Assembly (NCBI GenBank): GCA_001544655.2
Contig: FCOD02000028.1
Coordinates: forward strand, 17,992 to 81,991
DNA length: 64,000 nt
Source of the DNA: Caballeronia turbans
GTDB taxonomy: Bacteria; Pseudomonadota; Gammaproteobacteria; Burkholderiales; Burkholderiaceae
Direction of reading: 5' to 3'
Positions 24,593 through 33,887 of the stretch are shown one piece after another; position 1 is the first letter of the stretch; every line of letters starts with the position of its first letter. Made by a program: the position numbers and the translations under genes. A model generated the notes under the pieces. The model searched no databases and was not told the DNA's origin. It saw nothing but the letters and a program-made list of their open reading frames with translations.

Positions 24593-25771
24593 ATGGACAC
24601 GCCGTCTCCGACACCCGCGCCGCGCCGCATCGCGCATCTCGACATGGATGCGTTCTTCGCGTCGGTCGAACTCCTGCGTTATCCCGAACTGCGCGGCATG
24701 CCCGTCGTGGTCGGCGGCGGCCGCAGCGCCACGCCCGAGACGCTCCCCGACGGCTCGCGCCGCTTCAGGCGCCTGCGCGATTACGCGGGCCGCGGCGTCG
24801 TGACCACATCCACTTACGAGGCGCGCAAGTTCGGCGTCTTTTCCGCAATGGGCATGATGAAGGCCGCGCAGCTCGCGCCCGACGCGATCCTTCTGCCGAC
24901 CGACTTCGAGTCCTATCGCCACTACTCGCGCCTCTTCAAGGCCGCGATCGCGACGTTTACGACGCAGATCGAGAATCGCGGCATCGACGAGATTTATATC
25001 GACGTCAGCGATCTGCCTGGCGAGCCGGCCGATATCGGTCAGCGGATGAAGGACGCCGTGCGCGAGGCGACCGGGCTCACGTGCTCGATCTGCATCGCGC
25101 CGAACAAGCTGCTCGCAAAGATCGGCTCCGAGCTCGACAAGCCCGACGGCCTCACCATCCTCACGATGGCCGACCTGCCGACGCGCATCTGGCCGCTCGC
25201 CGCGCGCAAGGTGAACGGCATCGGCCCGAAGGCGAGCGAAAAACTCGCGGCGCTCGGCATCGTCACTGTGGGCGATATCGCCGCCGCCGATCCCGGGTTC
25301 CTGCAGACGCACTTCGGCGGCACGTATGCCGCATGGCTCGCGCGCATCGCGCAGGGACAGGACGAGCGGCCTGTCGTCGTGAGTTCGACACCCAAGTCGA
25401 TGAGCCGCGAGACCACGTTCGAGCGCGACTTTCATCCGAAGCAGGATCGCGCGACGCTCTCCGCGGAGTTCACGGGCCTGTGCACGCGTGTCGCCGAGGA
25501 CTTGCAGCGCAAAGGCTATGTCGGGCGCACGGTGGGCATCAAGCTGCGCTTCGACGACTTTCGCACCGTGACGCGCGATCTCACCGTGCCTGTTGCGACC
25601 GCTGATCCGGTCGAGATCCGCCGCGCCGCGACCGAATGCCTGAAGCGAATCGTGCTCGATCGCCGCATCCGGTTGCTTGGCGTGCGCGTCAGCGCGCTCG
25701 CGGGGCGCGATGAGAGTGGTTTCGCCGAGCCGGTGCAGGTCGAATTACCGTTCGACGCCGCCGGCGACTAA
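24593..25771 (+). CDS. dinB: DNA polymerase IV (DinB, Y-family)
   Basis: A 392-residue translesion polymerase. The catalytic acidic residues are in HLDMDAFFASVE near the N-terminus and in DEIYIDVSD. The steric-gate region EARKFGVFSAMGM and the helix-hairpin-helix thumb (VNGIGPKASEKLAALGI) are present, followed by the little-finger domain (SRETTFERDF). It lacks an obvious C-terminal clamp-binding motif, ending PVQVELPFDAAGD; QVELPF may serve as that motif. There is an insertion relative to E. coli DinB after VVVGGG (RSATPETLPDGSRRFRRLRD). The LexA box upstream shows SOS regulation. Confidence 0.95.
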   Translation: MDTPSPTPAPRRIAHLDMDAFFASVELLRYPELRGMPVVVGGGRSATPETLPDGSRRFRRLRDYAGRGVVTTSTYEARKFGVFSAMGMMKAAQLAPDAILLPTDFESYRHYSRLFKAAIATFTTQIENRGIDEIYIDVSDLPGEPADIGQRMKDAVREATGLTCSICIAPNKLLAKIGSELDKPDGLTILTMADLPTRIWPLAARKVNGIGPKASEKLAALGIVTVGDIAAADPGFLQTHFGGTYAAWLARIAQGQDERPVVVSSTPKSMSRETTFERDFHPKQDRATLSAEFTGLCTRVAEDLQRKGYVGRTVGIKLRFDDFRTVTRDLTVPVATADPVEIRRAATECLKRIVLDRRIRLLGVRVSALAGRDESGFAEPVQVELPFDAAGD

Positions 25772-25950
25772 GCGTTTCCCCGTACGGCGCACTCGTCACC
25801 CAATGCCTATTAGGCTGATCAATACAGAAGTCTTTCATTGGTTCACCGCTCTGAGCGGGCTTTATCGCAGCGGCGCATAACGAAAGCTCGGATCCTTCGT
25901 TGCCGGCTCAATCGACGCGCGTTAGATTGTTCGCTTCCCCGAAGTTATCG

Positions 25951-26886
25951 ATGGTTATCGATTCGACCGTGACGATTCAGACCGCTTTCAATCCCGCTCT
26001 CGCTTCCCTTGCCACATCCCGCGAAGCCGCCGATCAACCCATCGAGATTCGCCAGTTCGACGCGCCGCTCGGCGCCGAAGTGATCGGGCTCGATCTGTCG
26101 AAGCCGATATCGAAAGCCGATTTCGCGCGCATTCACCGCGCGCACCTGGATCATCACGTGCTCGTGTTTCGCGATCAGCGGATCACGCCCGATGAGCAGG
26201 TCGCGTTCAGCAAGCGTTTCGGCCCGTTGCAGATTCACGTGCTGCATCAGTTCGCGCTCGCGGGACATCCGGAAGTGCTGATCGTGTCGAACATCGTCGA
26301 GAACGGCAAGCCGATCGGCCTCGGCGATGCAGGCCATTTCTGGCACTCGGATCTCTCGTACAAGGACAAGCCGAGTCTCGGGTCACTTTTGCATGCGCAG
26401 GAATTGCCCACGGTCGGCGGCGACACGCTCTTTGCGAACCAGCATCTCGCGTGGGACACGCTGCCCGTGCATCTGCGCGATGCGGTCGAAGGCCGTGCGG
26501 CCGAGCACACGTATCTCGCCAAATACGCCGAGCTGCAACAGCGCAGCCCATGGCGGCCCAATCTTTCGGCGGAGCAGATCGCGCAGGTCAAGCCGGTCAC
26601 GCATCCGATCGTGCGCACGCATCCGGAAACCGGGCGCCGCGCGCTCTTCGTCAGCGAGCATTTCACGACGCGCGTGATCGGCTTGCCCGAAGACGAAAGC
26701 CGCGCCTTGCTCGCGGAACTGTTCGCGCACAGCACGCGGCCAGAGTTCATCTATCGCCATCAATGGCGCGAGAGCGACATGGTGTTCTGGGACAACCGCT
26801 CGGTCATGCATCTCGCGGCGGGCACGCCCGACGATCAGCGCCGCAAGCTGTATCGCACGACCATCGAAGGCGACGCGCCTTTCTAA
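25951..26886 (+). CDS. TauD/TfdA-family Fe(II)/2-oxoglutarate dioxygenase
   Basis: A 311-residue dioxygenase. Iron ligands are the H-x-D pair His132/Asp134 (GHFWHSDLS) and the distal His287 (SVMHLAAG), with the 2-oxoglutarate arginine near the C-terminus (LYRTTI). Family members hydroxylate alkylsulfonates, taurine, sulfate esters or aryloxyacids, releasing sulfite or aldehyde. It is followed by an SBP, an ATPase and a permease of the sulfonate/nitrate transporter type. That context favours sulfonate or sulfate-ester use for sulfur supply. ATG 25951 is chosen over an extension that lacks family similarity. The exact substrate is unknown. Confidence 0.88.
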   Translation: MVIDSTVTIQTAFNPALASLATSREAADQPIEIRQFDAPLGAEVIGLDLSKPISKADFARIHRAHLDHHVLVFRDQRITPDEQVAFSKRFGPLQIHVLHQFALAGHPEVLIVSNIVENGKPIGLGDAGHFWHSDLSYKDKPSLGSLLHAQELPTVGGDTLFANQHLAWDTLPVHLRDAVEGRAAEHTYLAKYAELQQRSPWRPNLSAEQIAQVKPVTHPIVRTHPETGRRALFVSEHFTTRVIGLPEDESRALLAELFAHSTRPEFIYRHQWRESDMVFWDNRSVMHLAAGTPDDQRRKLYRTTIEGDAPF

Positions 26887-26919
26887 ATACGAATATCGCT
26901 TCATTCACGGGGTTTTTCG

Positions 26920-27942
26920 ATGCATTCTCGATCAGGGAAGGGCGCGCCGCGCGCCTTCATGGCCGCGCTCGCGGTCTCGCTCGGCATCACGTCGGCGAGC
27001 GCGCATGCGGAAGGCACATTGCGTATCGCCGAGCAGTTCGGTGTCGTCTATCTGTTGCTCAATGTGGCGCGCGATCAGAAGTTCATCGAGCAGGAAGGCA
27101 AGAAAGAAGGCCTTGATATCAAGGTCGATTGGGCGAAGCTGTCGGGCGGTTCGAGCGTGAACGACGCGCTGCTGTCCGGCTCGGTCGATATCGCGGCGGC
27201 GGGCGTCGGCCCCTTGCTGACGATCTGGGACCGTACGCACGGACGGCAGAACGTGAAGGGCGTCGCGTCGCTGGGCAATTTTCCGTATTACCTCGTATCG
27301 AACGATCCGCGCGTGAAGACCATCGCCGATTTCAGCGAAAAGGACCGCATCGCGGTGCCGGCGGTCGGCGTGTCCGTACAGTCGCGCATCCTGCAATATG
27401 CGGCGGCCAAGCAATGGGGCGACAAGCAATATGATCGCCTGGACAAGCTCACGCAGGCCGTGCCGCATCCCGATGCGACCGCGGCGATCATCGCGGGCGG
27501 CACGGAGATCAATGCGCACTTCGGCAATCCGCCGTTTCAGCAGCAGGAACTCGCGGGCAATCCGAAAGCGCATATCGTGCTCAATTCATACGATGTCCTC
27601 GGCGGCCCGAGTTCCGCGACCGTGCTCTACGCGACCGAGAAGTTCCGCAACGAGAATCCGAAGACATATCGCGCGTTCGTCGCCGGTCTCGCCGATGCCG
27701 CGCGCTACATCACGCAGCATCCCGATCAGGCCGCCGATATCTATCTGCGCGTGAACAACGCGAAAATCGATCGTGATCTGCTCATCAAGGTGATCAAGGA
27801 TCCGTCGGTGCAATTCAAGGTCGCGCCGCAAAACACGTTCGCGCTTGCGCAGTTCATGCATCGCGTCGGCGCGATCAAGAACGAGCCGAAGTCGTGGCAG
27901 GACTACTTCTTCTCCGATCCCGCGACGAAGGACGGAAGCTGA
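26920..27942 (+). CDS. Sulfonate/taurine-type ABC transporter substrate-binding protein
   Basis: A 340-residue periplasmic protein of the SsuA/TauA (NitT/TauT) family. A signal peptide spans about residues 1-29 (AALAVSLGITSASAHA). The mature fold begins GTLRIAEQFGVVYLLLNVAR and includes SGGSSVNDALLSGSVDIAAAG, the family ligand-pocket region. It lies 33 bases after the dioxygenase. SsuA-like members bind alkanesulfonates, but some bind other anions; the pairing with a TauD-type enzyme is the main support for an organosulfur ligand. Confidence 0.88.
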   Translation: MHSRSGKGAPRAFMAALAVSLGITSASAHAEGTLRIAEQFGVVYLLLNVARDQKFIEQEGKKEGLDIKVDWAKLSGGSSVNDALLSGSVDIAAAGVGPLLTIWDRTHGRQNVKGVASLGNFPYYLVSNDPRVKTIADFSEKDRIAVPAVGVSVQSRILQYAAAKQWGDKQYDRLDKLTQAVPHPDATAAIIAGGTEINAHFGNPPFQQQELAGNPKAHIVLNSYDVLGGPSSATVLYATEKFRNENPKTYRAFVAGLADAARYITQHPDQAADIYLRVNNAKIDRDLLIKVIKDPSVQFKVAPQNTFALAQFMHRVGAIKNEPKSWQDYFFSDPATKDGS

Positions 27943-28046
27943 ACAGGCGCGCTTATCGGCGAGCGCGAATTGGATATGCGCATTGATTGGTTCGCTCGAG
28001 ACGAGCGCGCCGGTATCGTGTTCGTTTGCCATCCAGCAGACAGATC

Positions 28047-28868
28047 ATGGCCGCCAATCCCCAAGCGCTTTATTCACAGGAAGCCGATCGTCACACTTCC
28101 ATGAGCGGCAAGCTTCTGAGCGCGAAGAACGTCACGCTCGAATACCGCACGCCCGAGCGTCTCGTGCGCGCGACGCACGATGTCAGTTTCGATGTGTACG
28201 GCGCCGACCGCTTCGTGCTGCTCGGGCCGTCGGGCTGCGGTAAGTCCACCTTGCTCAAGGCCGTCGCCGGTTTCATCGAGCCTGTCGCGGGCAGCATCGA
28301 AATCGGCGGCGAGCGCGTGCGCGGGCCGGGCGCGGATCGCATCGTCGTGTTTCAGGAATTCGACCAGTTGCCGCCGTGGAAGACGGTTCTCCAAAACGTC
28401 GCCTTCCCGTTGCGCGTCGCGCGCAAGCTCGGCCGCGCCGAAGCGCGTGAGCGCGCGCTGCATTATCTCGACAAGGTCGGCCTCGCCAAATTCGCCGACG
28501 CTTATCCGCACACGCTATCGGGCGGCATGAAGCAGCGCGTCGCCATTGCGCGCGCGCTCGCGATGCAGCCGCGCGTGCTCCTGATGGACGAGCCCTTCGC
28601 CGCGCTCGATGCGCTCACGCGCCGCCGCATGCAGGAAGAGCTGTTGCGCCTGTGGAGCGACGAGCGCTTCACGTTGCTGTTCGTCACGCATTCGATCGAG
28701 GAAGCGCTCATCATCGGCAATCGCATTCTGCTGCTGACGCCGCATCCGGGGCGCGTGCGCGCTGAACTGAACAGTCATCAATACACGCAGGAAAGCATGG
28801 GTCGCGGAGAGTTTCAGCAAAGCGTTGCGCGCATTCATCGTCTGCTGTTCGAAGAGGAGGCGCAATGA
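28047..28868 (+). CDS. Sulfonate/taurine-type ABC transporter ATPase
   Basis: A 273-residue ABC ATPase of the SsuB/TauB group. It has Walker A GPSGCGKST, a Q-loop in VVFQEFDQLPPWKTV (the QxxxLxPWxTV pattern is typical of this group), the signature LSGGMKQRVAIARAL and Walker B VLLMDEPFAALD. ATG 28047 (MAANPQALYS) is my choice; ATG 28101 (MSGKLLSAKN) would remove 18 residues of poor conservation. It overlaps the permease start by four bases. It energises import of the ligand of the preceding binding protein. Confidence 0.9.
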   Translation: MAANPQALYSQEADRHTSMSGKLLSAKNVTLEYRTPERLVRATHDVSFDVYGADRFVLLGPSGCGKSTLLKAVAGFIEPVAGSIEIGGERVRGPGADRIVVFQEFDQLPPWKTVLQNVAFPLRVARKLGRAEARERALHYLDKVGLAKFADAYPHTLSGGMKQRVAIARALAMQPRVLLMDEPFAALDALTRRRMQEELLRLWSDERFTLLFVTHSIEEALIIGNRILLLTPHPGRVRAELNSHQYTQESMGRGEFQQSVARIHRLLFEEEAQ

Positions 28869-29743
28869 GCACGCCGCATCTGATCGTGCCGCCCGTGCGG
28901 CCCGAATACGAAGTCACGCCCGCCGCGCTTGCCGGGGTCGAACACGAAGCGCCGCTGCCGCTTGCGAAGCGGCTTGCGGATCGCGCGTGGCTGCGCAAGT
29001 CCATCATCGCGATCGTGTTGATCGCGATCTGGGAAATCGCCGCGCGCGCCGTCGATAACGATCTCCTGCTGCCGACTTTCAGCGCGACTTTCGTCGCGTT
29101 CGTGCAGGGCATTGCGTCGGGCGAGCTGATCGCGAAGGTCGGCATTTCGATGTCGGTATTGCTGCGCGGCTATGCGCTCGGCGCAGCGCTCGCGTTCGTG
29201 CTGACGTCGCTTGCGGTATCGACGCGCATCGGCCGCGACATCCTTTCTATGCTCACGGCGATGTTCAATCCGCTGCCGTCCATCGCACTGTTGCCGCTCG
29301 CGTTGCTGTGGTTCGGCCTCGGGACGGGAAGCCTGCTCTTCGTGCTCGTGCATTCGGTGTTGTGGCCGCTCGCGCTCAATACGTATTCCGGATTCCAGGC
29401 GGTGCCTTCGACCTTGCGCATGACCGGCCGCAACTACGGTCTCACCGGCATGCGTCATGTGATGCTGATCCTCGTGCCCGCCGCGATGCCGTCGATTCTC
29501 GCGGGGCTGCGCGTCGGCTGGGCATTCGCGTGGCGCACGCTGATCGCGGCGGAGCTCGTGTTCGGCGCGAGCTCGGGCAAGGGCGGCCTCGGCTGGTACA
29601 TCTTCCAGAATCGCAACGAGCTTTACACGGATCGCGTGTTCGCCGGGCTCGCCGCGGTCATCGTGATCGGCCTCGCCGTCGAGCATCTCGTGTTCGATAC
29701 CGTCGAGCGCGTCACGGTGCGTCGCTGGGGCGTGCAGCAATAA
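28865..29743 (+). CDS. Sulfonate/taurine-type ABC transporter permease
   Basis: A 292-residue SsuC/TauC-type permease with six predicted helices after a roughly 55-residue cytoplasmic N-terminus. The EAA loop that docks the ATPase is at about residues 185-205 (RNYGLTGMRHVMLILVPAAM). FNPLPSIALLPLALLWFG is the family hallmark in helix 4. It completes the dioxygenase-SBP-ATPase-permease operon. It ends six bases from the convergent LysR gene. Confidence 0.9.
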   Translation: MSTPHLIVPPVRPEYEVTPAALAGVEHEAPLPLAKRLADRAWLRKSIIAIVLIAIWEIAARAVDNDLLLPTFSATFVAFVQGIASGELIAKVGISMSVLLRGYALGAALAFVLTSLAVSTRIGRDILSMLTAMFNPLPSIALLPLALLWFGLGTGSLLFVLVHSVLWPLALNTYSGFQAVPSTLRMTGRNYGLTGMRHVMLILVPAAMPSILAGLRVGWAFAWRTLIAAELVFGASSGKGGLGWYIFQNRNELYTDRVFAGLAAVIVIGLAVEHLVFDTVERVTVRRWGVQQ

Positions 29744-29749
29744 CCGCGA

Positions 29750-30643
29750 TCAATTTCCGTCGCGAATGAAGTCGATGAATGCGCGCAGCGGCCCCGGCAT
29801 GTGCGCGCGGCTCGGATAGTAGAGCCGCGGGCCGGTGAAACTCTGCCACCACGGCTTGAGCACCGGCACGAGCGCGCCGGCGTCGATCGCCTCGCGCACG
29901 AATTCGTCGAACGTATAGACGAGACCCAGCCCGGCGATCGCCGCGCTTCTGCTTATTTCGATCGACGACGTGACGAGCGGACCCTGCGGTGCGATGCGCA
30001 TCACTTCCTTGCCGCGCATGAATTCCCACACCGCCAGCACGCCGCTGTCGAAGCGATGCCCGATGCACGCGTGGTTCACGAGATCGCGCGGATGTTTCGG
30101 CTCGCCGTGCGCGGCGAGATAGGACGGCGCCGCAACCGCGACGAAGCGCTGCGTGCGCGGCCCGATCGGCACCGCGATCATGTCGCGCTCGATGCGCTCG
30201 TCGTAGCGAATGCCCGCATCGAAACCGGCGGCGAGCACGTCGATGAACGTATCGGTTGCGCTGATTTCCAGCTTGATGCCCGGATGCGCCGTCAAAAAGC
30301 GCGCGACGATGGGCGGCAGTATTTCGCGCGAGACGATCCTCGGCACGTTTAGCCGCAGCGTGCCGGTCGGGCTGTCGCGAAAGTGGTTGACGGTATCGAG
30401 CGCGCCCGCGATTTCCGCGAAGGCGGGCGCAAGGCGTTCGATCAGCCGCTCGCCCGCTTCGGTCGGCGTGACGCTACGCGTCGTGCGATTGAGAAGGCGC
30501 ACGCCCAGCCGTGTTTCGAGCCTGCGGATCGCCTCGCTCAGCGACGACGCCGACACGCCGCGCAACAGCGCCGCCTGCCTGAAGCCGCGCGAGCGCGCGA
30601 CGGCCAGAAACGCGTGAAGGTCCGACAAATCCGGCTCGTCCAT
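29750..30643 (-). CDS. LysR-family transcriptional regulator
   Basis: A 297-residue LysR regulator. The HTH is in residues 1-62 ([20 protein letters not shown], then [20 protein letters not shown]) and the effector domain belongs to the CrgA-like group ([10 protein letters not shown]...). It diverges from the aldo/keto reductase gene across 109 bases, so that gene is the likely target. The ATG at 30643 begins exactly at the HTH. The effector is unknown. Confidence 0.9.
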   Translation of the reverse strand: MDEPDLSDLHAFLAVARSRGFRQAALLRGVSASSLSEAIRRLETRLGVRLLNRTTRSVTPTEAGERLIERLAPAFAEIAGALDTVNHFRDSPTGTLRLNVPRIVSREILPPIVARFLTAHPGIKLEISATDTFIDVLAAGFDAGIRYDERIERDMIAVPIGPRTQRFVAVAAPSYLAAHGEPKHPRDLVNHACIGHRFDSGVLAVWEFMRGKEVMRIAPQGPLVTSSIEISRSAAIAGLGLVYTFDEFVREAIDAGALVPVLKPWWQSFTGPRLYYPSRAHMPGPLRAFIDFIRDGN

Positions 30644-30752
30644 GGTTTGCTCATTGTTCGCATGGGCGCACAGCCCATTCGCATTGAGGCGGATTATCGC
30701 ACGTGTCAATTGCTCCCATAATCCTCTCCACGTCCTTCAGGAGAGAACCATC

Positions 30753-31757
30753 ATGGAACAACGCAGACTCGGGAAGACCGGACCGCAATCGTCGGCCATC
30801 GGGCTCGGATGTATGGGCATGTCGGGCATGTACGGGCCATCGGATCGCGCGGAGAGCATCGCGACGATTCACGCGGCGCTCGAAGTGGGCATCACGCTGC
30901 TCGACACCGGCGACTTCTACGGCATGGGCCACAACGAAATGCTGATCGGCGAGGCGCTGAAAAGCGCGCCGCCTTCACGGCGCGATTCGGCGATTGTGAG
31001 CGTCAAGTTCGGCGGCATGCGCGACCCGGCCGGCAATTTCATCGGGTTCGACGGACGTCCCGTTGCCGTGAAGAACGCGCTCGCGTACACGTTGCAGCGG
31101 CTCGGCGTCGACCATATCGACATCTTCCGCCCCGCGCGGCTCGATGCGAACGTGCCGGTCGAAGATACCGTCAGCGCCATCGCCGACATGATCGAGGCGG
31201 GCTATGTGCGTCATGTCGGGCTGTCGGAAGTGGGCGCGGAAACGATCCGCAAGGCGGCGGCCGTGCATCCGGTGTGCGATCTGCAAATCGAGTATTCGCT
31301 GATCTCGCGCGGCATCGAGGACGCGATCCTTGCGGCATGCAGGGAACTCGGCATCGGCATCACGGCGTATGGCGTGCTGTCGCGGGGGCTCATCAGCGGA
31401 CACTGGAGGAAGGACGCCGCGCAAGCGGGCGACTGGCGCGCGAACAGTCCGCGCTTTCAGCAAGGCAATGTCGAACGCAATCTCGCGCTCGTCGATGCGC
31501 TGCGCAAGATCGCGGATGCGAAAAGCGTGAGCGTCGCGCAGATCGCCATTGCATGGGTGCTGGCGCAGGGCGATGACATCGTTCCCGTGATCGGCGCACG
31601 CCGCCGCGATCGCCTGACGGAATCGCTCGGCGCGCTCGACGTGACGCTCACGAAGGATGACTTCGCCGCGATCGAAGCGGCGGTGCCGAGGGGCGCGGCG
31701 GCGGGCGATCGCTATGAGGCCGTGCAGATGGCGCACCTCGACAGCGAGAAAAACTAA
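30753..31757 (+). CDS. Aldo/keto reductase family protein with an altered active-site His
   Basis: A 334-residue protein of the aldo/keto reductase superfamily (YhdN/YajO-like TIM barrel), starting [20 protein letters not shown]. Asp, Tyr and Lys of the catalytic tetrad are present ([16 protein letters not shown]). In the fourth position, where relatives have YYQHR, this protein has FRPAR, so His is replaced by Ala. This may change the pH optimum or substrate, or mark a subfamily with a different reaction. The NADP-binding C-terminal motif ([12 protein letters not shown]) is intact. AGGAGAG precedes the ATG. Confidence 0.88.
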   Translation: MEQRRLGKTGPQSSAIGLGCMGMSGMYGPSDRAESIATIHAALEVGITLLDTGDFYGMGHNEMLIGEALKSAPPSRRDSAIVSVKFGGMRDPAGNFIGFDGRPVAVKNALAYTLQRLGVDHIDIFRPARLDANVPVEDTVSAIADMIEAGYVRHVGLSEVGAETIRKAAAVHPVCDLQIEYSLISRGIEDAILAACRELGIGITAYGVLSRGLISGHWRKDAAQAGDWRANSPRFQQGNVERNLALVDALRKIADAKSVSVAQIAIAWVLAQGDDIVPVIGARRRDRLTESLGALDVTLTKDDFAAIEAAVPRGAAAGDRYEAVQMAHLDSEKN

Positions 31758-31761
31758 GCGC

Positions 31762-32955
31762 TCATCGTGCGCGCAGAAACACCCACGCATTGAACGCGGC
31801 GCCGGCGAACATCAGCACGCTCGTCATCGCGAAGACGGAGTGCATGCCCGAATGCGCGGCGATGAAGCCGCCCGCGAGCGGTCCCGTCACCTGCCCGATG
31901 TATTGCGCCGATGTCGCGTAGCCGAGGATGTATCCGGCTGCGTGATCGGGCACGTTGTGACGCACGACGCTCGTGATCGCGGGCAGCAGGCCGCCCAAAG
32001 CGAGGCCCATCAGAAAGCGCAGCACGACGAGCTGCGTGCCGTTGGTGACGAACATCTGCGGAATCAGCAGCACGCCGCAGACGGCAAGACACGCGACGAT
32101 CACCTTCGGTGCGCCGATGCGATCCGCAAGCCGTCCGACGCGCGGCGCCGCGAGCACGCTGCCGAGCGCGGCGGCCGACATCACGAAGCCCGCGACGAGC
32201 GTGACCTGCTTCGCGTCCTTCACGAGTTGCGCCACGTACACCGTGATGATCGGCTCGATCGACATGTTCGCGAACATGAGGAGCATCGCGCTCACGAGCA
32301 TCGCGATGACGGGCGTAAGCAGCGGCACGTCGCGCCAGCCGCCGCGAGGCCTTGTCTTCGCGTGATCGGGCGCGCGGCGCGCTTCCTTGACGAGCAGCGT
32401 CGTCATGATGAACGAGCAGAAGATGAGGCCGCCCGCGAGAAAGAACGTCGCGCGTATGCCGATCAGTCCCGGCAGGAGTCCGCCGACGAGCGGTCCGACG
32501 AGATTGCCGGCCATCATGCCGGCCGCGTGCGTGCCGAGCGCCCATGCGGTGCGGTGCTTCGGCGTCTGCGTTGCAATCATCACGATGGCGCCGCTCGCAT
32601 AGCCGCCGACGAGCCCCGCGAGAAAGCGCATCGCCACGAGTTGCCAGACGGTCTGTACGACGCCGAGCAGGGACATCGTGATCGCCATGCCGAGGCTCGC
32701 GCGGATCAGGATCGGCTTGCGGCCGTAGCGGTCGGCGAGACGCCCCCATAGCGGCGCGACGAGCCCCGCCGCGAGAAACGTCGCGCCGAAAGCGACGCCG
32801 GACCATTGCACCGCCGCATCCACCGACGAGGCCCCGAGCTGCTGCACATAGAGCGGCAGGAAGGGCAGGAGCAGCGTCATCGCCATGATGGTGGTGAACG
32901 AGCCGAATACGCAGACGTAGAGATTGCGCTGCCAGTGAGCGGAGCCTTCGGACAT
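31762..32955 (-). CDS. MFS transporter, MdtG-like (DHA1)
   Basis: A 397-residue 12-helix MFS exporter. It starts MSEGSAHWQRNLYVCVFG and contains WSGVAFGATFLAAGLVAPLW, GRLADRYGRKPILIRASLGM and WALGTHAAGM, which closely follow the pattern of the MdtG (YceE) drug-efflux family. The substrate is unknown; MdtG relatives export fosfomycin, deoxycholate or other drugs. The stop codons of this gene and of the convergent reductase are four bases apart. It is divergent from xthA (129-bp gap). Confidence 0.87.
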   Translation of the reverse strand: MSEGSAHWQRNLYVCVFGSFTTIMAMTLLLPFLPLYVQQLGASSVDAAVQWSGVAFGATFLAAGLVAPLWGRLADRYGRKPILIRASLGMAITMSLLGVVQTVWQLVAMRFLAGLVGGYASGAIVMIATQTPKHRTAWALGTHAAGMMAGNLVGPLVGGLLPGLIGIRATFFLAGGLIFCSFIMTTLLVKEARRAPDHAKTRPRGGWRDVPLLTPVIAMLVSAMLLMFANMSIEPIITVYVAQLVKDAKQVTLVAGFVMSAAALGSVLAAPRVGRLADRIGAPKVIVACLAVCGVLLIPQMFVTNGTQLVVLRFLMGLALGGLLPAITSVVRHNVPDHAAGYILGYATSAQYIGQVTGPLAGGFIAAHSGMHSVFAMTSVLMFAGAAFNAWVFLRAR

Positions 32956-33083
32956 GGATGCAAGGAGGTCGCGGAGTTCGCGTGACTTTCGCAGATTTTG
33001 CGCCGATGCGCTCGCGCACGTTGCGGCACGCAAACTGCGACGCGTGTACGATCGATCCCGATCCACCGATGGAGAGACGCCGA

Positions 33084-33887
33084 GTGAAAATCGCGACCTT
33101 CAACATCAACGGCATTCGTCCGCGTCTCGACGCCTTGTTGAAATGGCTCGAACGCGAGTCGCCCGATATCGTCTGTCTGCAGGAATTGAAAGCGACGGAT
33201 GCGCAGTTTCCCGCCGATGCGATCGCGAGCGCGGGCTATGGCGCGCTATGGCACGGACAGCAGTCGTGGAACGGCGTGGCGATTCTCGCGAAGGATGCCG
33301 AGCCGGTGCTGGTCCGGCGCGGGCTGCCCGGCTACGAGGACGACACGCATAGCCGTTATATCGAAGCGGCCGTGGGCGGATTGCTGATCGGTTGTCTGTA
33401 TCTTCCGAACGGCAATCCGCAGCCGGGCCCGAAGTTCGACTACAAGCTCGCGTGGTTCGAGCGTTTCAATGCGCACGCGAAAGCGTTGTTCGACAGCGGT
33501 CATCCCGTCGTGCTCGCGGGCGATTACAACGTCGTGCCCACCGACGAGGATATCTACAACACGCGCTCGTGGCTGAAGGACGCGCTCCTGCAGCCCGAAA
33601 GCCGCGCGGCATATGCGGATCTCCTTGCGCAAGGCTGGACGGATGCGTTGCGCAAGACGTTTCCCGACGAGCGCATCTATACGTTCTGGGATTACTTCCG
33701 CAATCACTGGCAGACCAACTCGGGCCTGCGCATCGATCATATTTTGCTCAGCAAGGATCTGGCGAAGAAGCTCGAGAGCGCGGGCGTGGATACATGGGTG
33801 CGCGGCGAGCCGCATGCGAGCGATCATGCGCCGACATGGGTCACGCTCAAGCTCGGGCGCACGCGCAGGAAAGCGGCGGGCGCTTAG
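33084..33887 (+). CDS. xthA: Exodeoxyribonuclease III
   Basis: A 267-residue AP endonuclease / 3'-5' exonuclease used in base-excision repair. Motifs: KIATFNINGIRPRL, CLQELKATD (metal Glu), AGDYNVVPTDEDIYN, RIDHILLS and the catalytic SDHAPTWV. I prefer the GTG at 33084, which gives the family N-terminus (MKIATFNING) and has GGAGAG eight bases upstream; ATG 33069 adds five residues. Its TAG stop overlaps the TAA stop of the convergent hydrolase by two bases. Confidence 0.95.
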   Translation: MKIATFNINGIRPRLDALLKWLERESPDIVCLQELKATDAQFPADAIASAGYGALWHGQQSWNGVAILAKDAEPVLVRRGLPGYEDDTHSRYIEAAVGGLLIGCLYLPNGNPQPGPKFDYKLAWFERFNAHAKALFDSGHPVVLAGDYNVVPTDEDIYNTRSWLKDALLQPESRAAYADLLAQGWTDALRKTFPDERIYTFWDYFRNHWQTNSGLRIDHILLSKDLAKKLESAGVDTWVRGEPHASDHAPTWVTLKLGRTRRKAAGA

